A stretch of 6,099 bases of DNA from Paracoccaceae bacterium (GCA_007123625.1 SKKS01000111.1:1-6099); one strand, 5' to 3'; positions 1 to 5,106 are shown, counted from the stretch's first letter. Program-made: numbers and translations. The notes: generated by a model from the letters alone, not told the origin.

Positions 1-162
1 ACCTGCCTGGCGATCATGAACGTATTGCACGACGGGCTTGCGGACACCAAGTACCGCCCCTGCCCGCTGCTGGTGAAATACGTCGAGGCCGGATGGCTGG
101 GCCGCAAGACCCAGCGGGGTTTCTACGACTATCGCGGCGAAACCCCGGTTCCGACGCGCTGA
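1..162 (+). CDS. 3-hydroxybutyryl-CoA dehydrogenase, C-terminal part (5' end outside window)
   Basis: Frame 1 is open from the first base to a TGA at 160-162, giving the last 53 residues. The tail contains VLHDGLADTKYRPCPLLVKY followed by VEAGWLGRKTQRGFYDY, the conserved C-terminal dimerisation/substrate domain signature of the HBDH/HAD family (fadB-like, hbd/paaH type). The family oxidises (S)-3-hydroxybutyryl-CoA to acetoacetyl-CoA with NAD(P)+ in the cytoplasm, in butanoate, PHB or fatty-acid metabolism. The Rossmann domain and catalytic His-Glu pair lie upstream of the window, so cofactor preference cannot be judged. It converges on the HPr gene, ending 62 bases from that gene's stop, so it is not part of the PTS operon. 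Family assignment is strong; the exact symbol (hbdA, paaH, fadB2) is not decidable from this fragment. Confidence 0.88.
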   Translation, partial: TCLAIMNVLHDGLADTKYRPCPLLVKYVEAGWLGRKTQRGFYDYRGETPVPTR

Positions 163-224
163 ACGCGGGAACAGCGCGCACGCTTCAGCGGGGGCAGTGC
201 CAGTCGGCGCGCCCGAAACGCTGG
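163..224. other. Convergent intergenic gap between hbd and HPr genes
   Basis: Sixty-two GC-rich bases separate two convergent stop codons. There is a weak potential pairing of CAGCG (186-190) with CGCTG (219-223), enclosing the small inverted repeat GGC-AGT-GCC. No U-rich tail follows on either strand, so I do not call an intrinsic terminator. Termination here may be Rho-dependent or may lie inside the opposing genes. Confidence 0.5.
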
Positions 225-494
225 CTACATGTCCTCGCCGAAGCGGTTGTGCACCAGGGTTTCCAGCGCGTCGGCCAGCGGCGCGGCCTGCGGGCCCGAC
301 ACCCGCACGATGATCGAACTTCCGCGCGATCCGGCCAGCATCAACAGGCCCATGATCGAATCCCCCGACACGCTCATCCCGTCCTTTTCGACCTCGGCAC
401 TGGCATCAAAGCTTTCAACCACCTCAACGAATTTCGCCGAGGCGCGCGCGTGCAGCCCCTTTTCGTTGACAATCTGCAAGACCTTTTCGATCAT
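225..494 (-). CDS. ptsH: HPr phosphocarrier protein (PTS / NPr-like)
   Basis: This is a complete 89-residue HPr, the usual family length. NEKGLHARAS at 10-19 holds the phospho-acceptor His15 with Arg17, and VSGDSIMG at 42-49 holds Ser46 in the SIMG context recognised by HPr kinase. I chose the ATG at 494 over an in-frame start 18 bases upstream (512) for two reasons: GGGGAGAGG lies just upstream as a ribosome binding site, and this start puts His and Ser at exactly the canonical positions 15 and 46. HPr accepts phosphate from EI at His15 and passes it to EIIA proteins in the cytoplasm; Ser46 phosphorylation by HprK modulates that traffic. It is the last gene of the minus-strand operon, 60 bases after the EIIA gene. 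With no sugar permease components nearby, a regulatory role is more likely than sugar uptake. An alternative name is ptsO/npr. Confidence 0.94.
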   Translation of the reverse strand: MIEKVLQIVNEKGLHARASAKFVEVVESFDASAEVEKDGMSVSGDSIMGLLMLAGSRGSSIIVRVSGPQAAPLADALETLVHNRFGEDM

Positions 495-512
495 GACCTC
501 TCCCCGGACCAC
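487..512 (-). promoter_or_regulatory. HPr ribosome binding site and start decision
   Basis: On the minus strand, GGGGAGAGGTC precedes the ATG at 494-492, giving a purine-rich Shine-Dalgarno at suitable spacing. The alternative upstream start at 512 would place this site inside the coding sequence and add six residues before the conserved HPr fold. The site supports the shorter 89-residue protein. Confidence 0.6.
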
Positions 513-554
513 TGCCGCCCCAAGGTCAGCGCCAGATAGCCCGACGCTGCCCGC

Positions 555-971
555 TCAGACCCCCTGCCCGTCATATGCAATGGCATTGATATACTTGCGC
601 CCGGCTTCGAGCGCGCGCGCGGCCGCTTCGGCGACCGGCAATCGCCGGCTTTTGGCCAGCTTGATCAGCATCGGCAGATTGGCGCCGTAAAGGATGCGCC
701 TGTTCGGCGCCAGACACGCCGGAACCGACAGGTTCGATGGCGAGCCGCCGAACATGTCGGTGACGACAACGACTCCATGCCCGCTGTCGACCGCATCGGC
801 GGCGGCGGCGATTTCGGCCTGCTTACCACCCCGATCATGATCATACTCAATGGAAATAGCCCGCATGCCCGCCTGCTTGCCGACCACATGCTCGACCGCT
901 GCGAGGTACTCACGCGCCAGCCCGCCGTGCGCCACGATCACAATTCCGATCAGACCCGACACTCCGTTCAT
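555..971 (-). CDS. PTS EIIA component, mannose (PTS-Man) family
   Basis: A 138-residue protein from the ATG at 971. It shows the EIIA-Man fold: a hydrophobic first strand with GIVIVAHGG (9-17) carrying the probable phospho-histidine His15, VVVVTDMFGGSPSN (67-80) matching the conserved Asp/GGSP loop, and GANLPML (96-102), equivalent to the conserved GVNIPML region of E. coli ManX. The family takes phosphate from HPr~P on the active-site His. Normally it passes it to EIIB, but no EIIB, EIIC or EIID is in this window, so it probably acts as a regulatory phosphoprotein. The open frame extends 25 codons upstream to 1046, but that stretch lies within the rapZ coding sequence and lacks family similarity. 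The chosen ATG sits one base after the rapZ stop (TGA-C-ATG), suggesting translational coupling. No strong Shine-Dalgarno is visible. Rhizobial homologues are often called manX or ptsM. Confidence 0.9.
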   Translation of the reverse strand: MNGVSGLIGIVIVAHGGLAREYLAAVEHVVGKQAGMRAISIEYDHDRGGKQAEIAAAADAVDSGHGVVVVTDMFGGSPSNLSVPACLAPNRRILYGANLPMLIKLAKSRRLPVAEAAARALEAGRKYINAIAYDGQGV

Positions 972-972
972 G

Positions 973-1866
973 TCATACCGGCGGCAGTGCCGCATCCTGC
1001 TGCAATTCCCTGTGGCGTTTAGACACCCGCCAACCCTGGTCTGCAAGGGTCTGCGAGAGCTTTTCGGTGACCATCACCGACCTGTGGCGTCCACCGGTAC
1101 AACCGATGGCGATATTCAGCGTGGCCTTGCCTTCCTCAGCGCAGGCCGGAAGCATCAGTTCCACCAGTCCGCGCACACGGGCGAAGAAATCCGCAAAGCG
1201 CGGATCCTCGCGCACATGGTCGGCCACGCGCAGGTCACGGCCATCCAGCGGGCGCAGATCAGGCTGCCAGTGCGGGTTACGCAGAAAGCGGCAGTCGAAC
1301 ACAAGATCGGCCTCGGGCGGCAGCCCGCGCTTGTAGGAAAACGACAGCACCGTGACCGTCATCGCTGATGAGCCGGTGATCCCGAACCAGCGGCCCATGG
1401 CGGCGCGCAGGTCGTGCGGGCTCATCTCGGAGGTGTCGATCAGATAATCGGCGCGCTGCCGGATCGGCGCCAGCAGCGCGATCTCGCGCCCGATCCCCTC
1501 GGCAGCCGACTCGCCATCGCTCATGGGGTGCCTGCGCCGCGTTTCGGAAAACCGCCGCAAGAGGGTCGGCGTTCCACAATCCAGATACAGCAATTCAACC
1601 CATTGCGTGGCATCGCGCGCAATCGATTCGAGCATATCCAGGAACGCATCGACGCCAAAGTCGCGTGTGCGCGGATCGATGCCCAGTGCCAGGGGCCGCA
1701 TTGCCGTTTGCCCCGACAGAAGTTGCGGTACCAGCGACAGCGGAATGTTGTCAATCGCCTCGAAGCCCATGTCCTCGAGAGCGTTCAGAGCGGTTCCGCG
1801 CCCGGCCCCCGCGGGTCCGGTGATGAATACAAGGGGCGCGGAGACCGGGTTGGTCATGTCATTCAT
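973..1866 (-). CDS. rapZ: RapZ/YvcJ-family nucleotide-binding protein
   Basis: A complete 297-residue protein of typical family length. The N-terminal P-loop domain has ITGPAGAGRGTA (15-26), then ALEDMGFEAIDNIP (29-42), a very characteristic RapZ stretch. ELLYLDC (91-97) is Walker B-like, and SETRRRHP lies at 107-114. The C-terminal domain has FSYKRGLPPEADLVFDCRF (176-194) and IGCTGGRHRSV (254-264), the family's hallmark small-ligand-binding region. Enterobacterial RapZ binds GlcN6P and presents the sRNA GlmZ to RNase E; YvcJ homologues bind and hydrolyse nucleotides. The role in alphaproteobacteria, which lack GlmY/GlmZ as far as known, is unsettled. The P-loop has Arg23 for the usual Lys, and Gly24 where Ser/Thr is usual. 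The start at 1866 overlaps the end of hprK by 8 bases; ATG at 1857 (three codons in) is an alternative. Its place between hprK and the EIIA gene suggests a link to PTS or cell-envelope precursor control. Confidence 0.95.
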   Translation of the reverse strand: MNDMTNPVSAPLVFITGPAGAGRGTALNALEDMGFEAIDNIPLSLVPQLLSGQTAMRPLALGIDPRTRDFGVDAFLDMLESIARDATQWVELLYLDCGTPTLLRRFSETRRRHPMSDGESAAEGIGREIALLAPIRQRADYLIDTSEMSPHDLRAAMGRWFGITGSSAMTVTVLSFSYKRGLPPEADLVFDCRFLRNPHWQPDLRPLDGRDLRVADHVREDPRFADFFARVRGLVELMLPACAEEGKATLNIAIGCTGGRHRSVMVTEKLSQTLADQGWRVSKRHRELQQDAALPPV

Positions 1867-2353
1867 CGCATCTGTCCGGATCCATCATGCCGCCACGCAA
1901 CACCTGCACGACCGCAGGTGCCACCCTCATGCTTCCTGTAGCGCAGATGTAGGGCAACCTCAGTCCGTTCAACTCAATTCGGCGTGCAGGTGGCAGGCGT
2001 TCTGTCTGATCCCCCCCTAGCTTGATCACCAGCACGATCGGCACCGTATCCAAAGCTGACGCATAGACAATCCCGATTCCGCGCGCTTCGATCTGCCCCA
2101 TGATGGCTTGCGGGGCGCTTGCCATCAGAAGGTCACCAAGCCGACGCAGATTCACGCGGTCATCGGCCACCAGACGGGCGCCAAGGGCCATCAACTCCAG
2201 CGCCAACGCGGATTTTCCAACTCCGGACGGGCCGGTGATCAGCACTCCCCGCCACTCGGTGCCAACGCGCAGGGCAACTGCGCTGGCGTGCAACATGATT
2301 TCTGCGTCATTAACATCGCCCGCGGAGTGCCTGCCGCCAGGCGACAGCGTCAC
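1859..2353 (-). CDS. hprK: HPr kinase/phosphorylase, short alphaproteobacterial form
   Basis: A 164-residue protein made only of the C-terminal catalytic domain; Firmicutes HprK is about 310 residues with an extra N-terminal domain. Visible motifs are HASAVAL (22-28), Walker A GPSGVGKS (41-48), LVADD (61-65) with the paired catalytic-region aspartates, and the HprK signature QIEARGIGIV (87-96) with Glu89 and Arg91. The enzyme phosphorylates HPr on Ser46 with ATP or PPi and can reverse this by phosphorolysis; the HPr of this operon carries Ser46. The frame starts at a GTG (2353) that overlaps the chvG stop as GTGA, implying translational coupling. An ATG at 2296 (residue 20, just before HASAV) is an alternative start that would still keep all motifs and give about 145 residues. 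The stop lies inside rapZ. The family assignment is firm; the start is uncertain. Confidence 0.94.
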   Translation of the reverse strand: MTLSPGGRHSAGDVNDAEIMLHASAVALRVGTEWRGVLITGPSGVGKSALALELMALGARLVADDRVNLRRLGDLLMASAPQAIMGQIEARGIGIVYASALDTVPIVLVIKLGGDQTERLPPARRIELNGLRLPYICATGSMRVAPAVVQVLRGGMMDPDRCDE

Positions 2354-4008
2354 AGAGGCAGACCGACCACGAACCGCGCACCAAGCGGCTCGGTCGTTTC
2401 ATCGGCTCCCGGCTGGCGGATGTTCTCGGCCCAGATCACGCCATTGTGCGCCTCGACGATCTGTTTCGAGATCGCCAGCCCAAGGCCTGAATGATTGCCG
2501 AACTGCTTTTCCGGGCGCTCGGAATAGAAGCGCTTGAATATCCTGGTCAGCGCCTGCTCTGGAATGCCGGGGCCGGTGTCTTCGACCACCACCAGAACAC
2601 GGTTGTCGCGCTTTCGAGCCCAGATGCGCACCGCGTCACCATGATCGCAGAACGAGATCGCATTCGAGATCAGGTTGACGAAGACCTGCGCAAGGCGGGC
2701 CTCCAGCCCCGTGATGAAGATCGGCTCATCCGGCAGCGCCTTGATGAATTCCACACCCTTTGACGCGGCCTCCAGCGAAAGATGCTCGCTGATGTTCTCC
2801 AGCGTCTTGCTGAGGTTGAATTCCTCTTCCTCCTCCTTGACCAGCTCACTGTCCAGCCGGGACGCGTTCGACGTGTCCGAGATCAGCCGGTCGATGCGCC
2901 GCACATCGTGTTCGACCACATCGAGCAGGCGCTGTATCTGATCCTCGCGCTTGGCCATGCGCAGCGTGCCCACCGCCGAACGCAACGACGCAAGCGGATT
3001 CTTGATCTCGTGCGAGACATCGGCGGCGAACTGTTCGTTCACCTCGATACGGTCATACAGCGCGGAAACCATGCCGCGCATGGCCTGTGACAGGCGCCCG
3101 ATCTCATCCGGACGCCCGGTCAGATCGGGGATTCGCACCCGCCCCGGGGCCACATGGCGGGCGTTGCGGGACCGGCCCAGCTCGGCCGCCATGGCAAGAT
3201 CCGCCAGCGGATTGGCGATGGTCGCCGCCAGCGCGAAACTGAGGCCAATGGATACCATCAGCGCAATCAGGAACATCTGCAACACCTGTTCACGCTCATG
3301 CCGCATCAACATGTCAATGGTCGTCGCATCGGTGCGCAGCACCACCGCGCCCACGTATTCCCCCCCATACAGGACCGGGGCGGCCACGGTAATGAACATT
3401 TCGTGGCCCGGATCGCGGTCCACATGGCTGTCCGAAAAACCGCTGGCCGTAGTGAACAGCAGACGCTCCACCGTCGCGGCGCCGGCTTCATCAGAGCCAG
3501 AGATCAGCCGCGCACCAGTCACAAAGGTCAGGCCTGACCACACGCGCGTCAGAAAATCACTGATGACAGTCGAGCGCTGGTCAACGCCGTCAAGCCGCGC
3601 CGGGGTCGAAAACCGCCGCGCGCCGCTCTTGCGCTCCATCAGCGTGGCATCGGGGCGGAAAACCAGAAGCTCGGTGTCGGGGTCAAGCGTCAGCGCCTGC
3701 ACCAGGGCGGGGCCAGCCACGTCCATGCCCCCTGCCCCCGATATGACGTCGGCGATAATCTCGGCCTTGGTAATCAGGGTGCGTTCATGCTGCGCCATCA
3801 GGCTGTCGCGGAATGGATTGGTAAACAGAACCCCGCCGACCAGCAACATCAGCGCGACAAGGTTGAACATCACGATCTTGCGCGCCAGTGGCGAGCGATA
3901 AATGCTGAACACCCCGCGCCGTGCGCGGCGCTTCTGGACCTCGCTTTCAACGGCGCTTTCAGGGCGGACCCAATCGTCGCCCAGAACAAGATCGGCCTGT
4001 GCAGCCAT
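2350..4008 (-). CDS. chvG: Sensor histidine kinase ChvG (ExoS/BvrS family)
   Basis: A 552-residue membrane kinase. In order: a cytoplasmic N-terminus of about 40 residues, membrane segment 1 at about 44-62 (hydrophobic, after RSPLARKI), a periplasmic sensor region of about 180 residues, membrane segment 2 at about 242-264, a HAMP linker, a DHp domain with ADVSHEIKNPLASLRSA and phospho-acceptor His333, then the ATPase domain with N-box VFVNLISNAI (Asn445, Asn449), G1 box DTGPG (477-481) and G2 HSGLGLAIS (506-514). The family senses acid or envelope stress and phosphorylates ChvI. I chose ATG 4008 over the in-frame GTG at 4020 because GAGGTGA, a perfect anti-Shine-Dalgarno match, lies 8 bases upstream of it; that GTG is itself part of the ribosome binding site. 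A five-Glu run sits at 392-396 after the DHp domain. The gene follows chvI directly and overlaps hprK at its stop. Confidence 0.95.
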   Translation of the reverse strand: MAAQADLVLGDDWVRPESAVESEVQKRRARRGVFSIYRSPLARKIVMFNLVALMLLVGGVLFTNPFRDSLMAQHERTLITKAEIIADVISGAGGMDVAGPALVQALTLDPDTELLVFRPDATLMERKSGARRFSTPARLDGVDQRSTVISDFLTRVWSGLTFVTGARLISGSDEAGAATVERLLFTTASGFSDSHVDRDPGHEMFITVAAPVLYGGEYVGAVVLRTDATTIDMLMRHEREQVLQMFLIALMVSIGLSFALAATIANPLADLAMAAELGRSRNARHVAPGRVRIPDLTGRPDEIGRLSQAMRGMVSALYDRIEVNEQFAADVSHEIKNPLASLRSAVGTLRMAKREDQIQRLLDVVEHDVRRIDRLISDTSNASRLDSELVKEEEEEFNLSKTLENISEHLSLEAASKGVEFIKALPDEPIFITGLEARLAQVFVNLISNAISFCDHGDAVRIWARKRDNRVLVVVEDTGPGIPEQALTRIFKRFYSERPEKQFGNHSGLGLAISKQIVEAHNGVIWAENIRQPGADETTEPLGARFVVGLPL

Positions 4009-4024
4009 CTTCGATGTCACCTCT
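4009..4024 (-). promoter_or_regulatory. chvG ribosome binding site
   Basis: On the minus strand the bases before ATG 4008 read AGAGGTGACATCGAAG. GAGGTGA is a seven-base perfect complement to the 16S rRNA 3' end, with 8 bases of spacing. It overlaps the alternative GTG start at 4020-4018, which has only a weak AGAG directly against it. This favours the 552-residue ChvG. Confidence 0.6.
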
Positions 4025-4033
4025 GCTCTTGGC

Positions 4034-4051
4034 AGGCCTGTTTTCAGGCCT
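4034..4051 (-). other. Hairpin at the chvI-chvG junction
   Basis: A perfect 7-bp inverted repeat, AGGCCTG (4034-4040) and CAGGCCT (4045-4051), is separated by four bases (TTTT on +, AAAA in the mRNA). The chvI stop codon (4046-4044) lies in this stem and loop, and the chvG ribosome binding site begins 10-15 bases downstream. No U-tract follows in the mRNA direction, so it is not an intrinsic terminator. It may modulate translation of chvG or serve as an mRNA processing or stability element. Confidence 0.55.
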
Positions 4052-4745
4052 CGTTATATTTATAGCCGATCCCGTAAAGCGTTTCGATAGAAGAGAATTC
4101 ATCGTCAACCGCGCGCATCTTCTTGCGCAACCGCTTGATATGACTGTCTATTGTACGATCATCCACATAGACCTGATCGTCATAGGCCACGTCCATGAGC
4201 TGGTCGCGGCTCTTGACGAAGCCCGGCCGCTGCGCCAGCGCCTGCAGCAACAGGAACTCGGTGACGGTCAGTGTGACGTCATTGCCCTTCCATTTGACTG
4301 AATGCCGCAGCGGGTCCATCTCGAGGTTGCCGCGGATCATCACCTTGTTTTCTTCGGTCACGGGCTCGACCGCACCGTCAAGTACCTGCTGGCGTCGCAG
4401 CAGGGCGCGGATGCGTTCAACCAGCAGGCGCTGGGAAAACGGCTTCTTGACGTAGTCATCAGCCCCCATCCGCAGGCCCAGAACTTCGTCGATCTCGTCG
4501 TCCTTGGATGTCAGAAAGATAATCGGCATCTGCGTCTTGGTGCGCAGGCGCTGCAACAGTTCCATGCCATCCATGCGCGGCATCTTCATGTCGAGCACCG
4601 CCATGTCCGGCATGCGACGGTTGAATGCATCCAGCGCGGACTGACCGTCATTATACGTTTCGACCTCAAAGCCCTCGGCCTCGAGACAGATGGAAACCGA
4701 CGTGAGGATATTCCTGTCGTCGTCCACAAGGGCGATTCTCGACAT
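4044..4745 (-). CDS. chvI: Response regulator ChvI (OmpR/PhoB family)
   Basis: A complete 233-residue two-domain regulator. The receiver domain (1 to about 120) has the acidic pocket Asp8-Asp9-Asp10, phospho-acceptor Asp52 in VLDMKMPRMDG, Thr79 in FLTSKDD and Lys101 in VKKPFS. The C-terminal winged helix (about 130-230) has LTVTEFLLLQALAQRPG, and a recognition-helix region with YVDDRTIDSHIKRLRKKM at 193-210, typical of ChvI/ExoR-pathway regulators. It should be phosphorylated by ChvG and bind DNA as a dimer at direct repeats. The ATG at 4745 is preceded by AAGGA at 8 bases' spacing, a good ribosome binding site. It is the first gene of the minus-strand operon and is divergent from pckA, so it may regulate the shared intergenic region. 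In Agrobacterium, ChvG-ChvI is reported to affect pckA expression; whether that holds here is inference. Confidence 0.96.
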   Translation of the reverse strand: MSRIALVDDDRNILTSVSICLEAEGFEVETYNDGQSALDAFNRRMPDMAVLDMKMPRMDGMELLQRLRTKTQMPIIFLTSKDDEIDEVLGLRMGADDYVKKPFSQRLLVERIRALLRRQQVLDGAVEPVTEENKVMIRGNLEMDPLRHSVKWKGNDVTLTVTEFLLLQALAQRPGFVKSRDQLMDVAYDDQVYVDDRTIDSHIKRLRKKMRAVDDEFSSIETLYGIGYKYNEA

Positions 4746-4753
4746 GTTGCCTG

Positions 4754-4758
4754 TCCTT
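4754..4758 (-). promoter_or_regulatory. chvI ribosome binding site
   Basis: AAGGA on the minus strand ends 8 bases before the ATG at 4745. This is a normal Shine-Dalgarno position and supports that start; no competing in-frame upstream start has comparable support. Confidence 0.6.
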
Positions 4759-4800
4759 AGTTGCTTGCTCGAAATTGGCGCCTGAGCCTTATTTTCGTCA

Positions 4801-4828
4801 GATTCTTACGGGAACAGCCCGAAGAATC
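4801..4828. repeat. Long inverted repeat upstream of chvI
   Basis: GATTCTT (4801-4807) pairs with AAGAATC (4822-4828). After one unpaired A (4808), CGGG (4809-4812) pairs with CCCG (4818-4821), leaving the five-base loop AACAG. That gives an 11-bp stem with a single bulge. Neither strand shows a U-tract after it, so a terminator is unlikely. Its arms coincide with candidate -35 and -10 elements for chvI, which suggests an operator, or an RNA hairpin if transcription starts further upstream. Confidence 0.6.
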
Positions 4829-4830
4829 AA
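4802..4830 (-). promoter_or_regulatory. Candidate chvI promoter
   Basis: On the minus strand, TTGATT (4830-4825) and AAGAAT (4807-4802) are separated by 17 bases. Each hexamer matches four of six sigma-70 consensus bases. Transcription would start near 4795, giving a leader of about 50 bases before the ATG at 4745. The hexamers lie in the two arms of the inverted repeat listed separately. This is pattern matching only; alternative promoters further upstream are possible. Confidence 0.3.
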
Positions 4831-4880
4831 CACAATACTACAAAAAGCCTATCACGCGCCCCCGGTTTCCGAGCGTTCTC

Positions 4881-4894
4881 TTGCCAATCGGCAA
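4881..4894. repeat. Small inverted repeat TTGCC-N4-GGCAA
   Basis: TTGCC (4881-4885) and GGCAA (4890-4894) form a 5-bp inverted repeat around AATC; six of the seven base pairs of the 14-mer are symmetric. It could be an operator for a dimeric regulator. It is short enough that chance cannot be excluded. Confidence 0.3.
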
Positions 4895-4922
4895 CACATG
4901 TATTGAAGCAGGGTGATTGATT

Positions 4923-4972
4923 TTGCGCTAACGAATGCATGATTGCGATAACACCTTGGTGGTTGCGCTAAC
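4923..4972 (+). promoter_or_regulatory. Three 20-bp-phased direct repeats TTGCG(C/A)TAAC, probable regulator-binding array
   Basis: TTGCGCTAAC occurs at 4923-4932 and 4963-4972, and TTGCGATAAC at 4943-4952. Start-to-start spacing is exactly 20 bp both times, close to two helical turns, so all copies face nearly the same side of the DNA. The intervening 10-bp spacers are unrelated to each other; the second contains CACC-TT-GGTG (4952-4961). The array ends about 40 bp before the candidate pckA -10, a position suited to an activator. ChvI, whose family binds direct repeats, is one candidate. A LacI-type regulator is another, because GCGCTAAC is half of a palindrome common in that family (GTTAGCGCTAAC). 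The array is plainly visible; the binding protein is inference. Confidence 0.7.
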
Positions 4973-5008
4973 TGTGGCATACCAACCTGTTCCAAAATCG
5001 ATTTGACG

Positions 5009-5017
5009 TGCTATAGC
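5009..5017 (+). promoter_or_regulatory. Candidate extended -10 of the pckA promoter
   Basis: TGCTATAGC fits the extended -10 pattern TGnTATAaT, with four of six hexamer matches plus the TG. The -35 region is poor (TTCCAA, 4990-4995, 16-base spacer), which would fit an activator-dependent promoter. Transcription would begin near 5024, giving a leader of about 96 bases. The TTGACG at 5003-5008 is too close to serve as the -35 of this element. Confidence 0.33.
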
Positions 5018-5044
5018 GCCCTTGCGTACCGCACTTCGGGCGCT
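5015..5044 (+). other. Hairpin at the start of the putative pckA leader
   Basis: AGCGCCC (5015-5021) pairs perfectly with GGGCGCT (5038-5044). Inside it, GCG (5024-5026) can pair with CGC (5030-5032) around TAC. Only TTTCC follows, so it is a poor intrinsic terminator. It overlaps the candidate -10, so it would be fully transcribed only from a promoter further upstream; otherwise it may be a DNA-level inverted repeat near the start site. Confidence 0.45.
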
Positions 5045-5049
5045 TTCCT

Positions 5050-5073
5050 GTGGCCCCTCAACCCGGCGGCCAC
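5050..5073 (+). other. Second hairpin in the pckA leader
   Basis: GTGGCC (5050-5055) pairs with GGCCAC (5068-5073) across a 12-base loop, with a possible extra wobble pair outside. It lies about 34 bases upstream of the pckA ribosome binding site. A third, weaker pairing of CCGC (5088-5091) with GCGG (5099-5102) ends just before AGGAG. Together these make a structured leader. No known riboswitch class is recognised. Confidence 0.35.
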
Positions 5074-5106
5074 GCATCACGTACTGTCCGCCTGGCGCGC
5101 GGCAAC

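Noticed and set aside
93..539. Plus-strand open frame across the hbd 3' end and antisense to HPr
   Set aside because: It overlaps the hbd coding end in another frame and the whole HPr gene on the opposite strand, has no domain, and is explained by codon bias.
555..1046. The EIIA protein starting at 1046 with a 25-residue N-terminal extension
   Set aside because: The extension lies inside rapZ in another frame and has no family similarity; the ATG at 971 directly follows the rapZ stop and gives the expected length.
2951..3901. A 316-codon plus-strand open frame antisense to chvG
   Set aside because: Ser/Arg/Ala-rich shadow frame with no domain; chvG on the minus strand is a full-length kinase with all motifs.
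4034..4051. Intrinsic terminator between chvI and chvG
   Set aside because: The stem is perfect, but in the mRNA direction it is followed by GCCAAGAG rather than a U-tract. The TTTT seen on the plus strand is the loop.
4923..4972. CRISPR-like spacing of repeats
   Set aside because: Repeats and spacers are only 10 bp each, with three copies and no cas genes; the arrangement fits regulator binding sites, not CRISPR.
5003..5017. TTGACG and TATAGC as a -35/-10 pair
   Set aside because: The spacing is only 3 bases, far below the 16-18 needed; TATAGC is kept only as an extended -10 candidate.
5015..5048. Intrinsic terminator or attenuator in front of pckA
   Set aside because: Only three T residues follow the stem, and no alternative antiterminator pairing or leader peptide with regulatory codons is evident. 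It is kept only as a hairpin.
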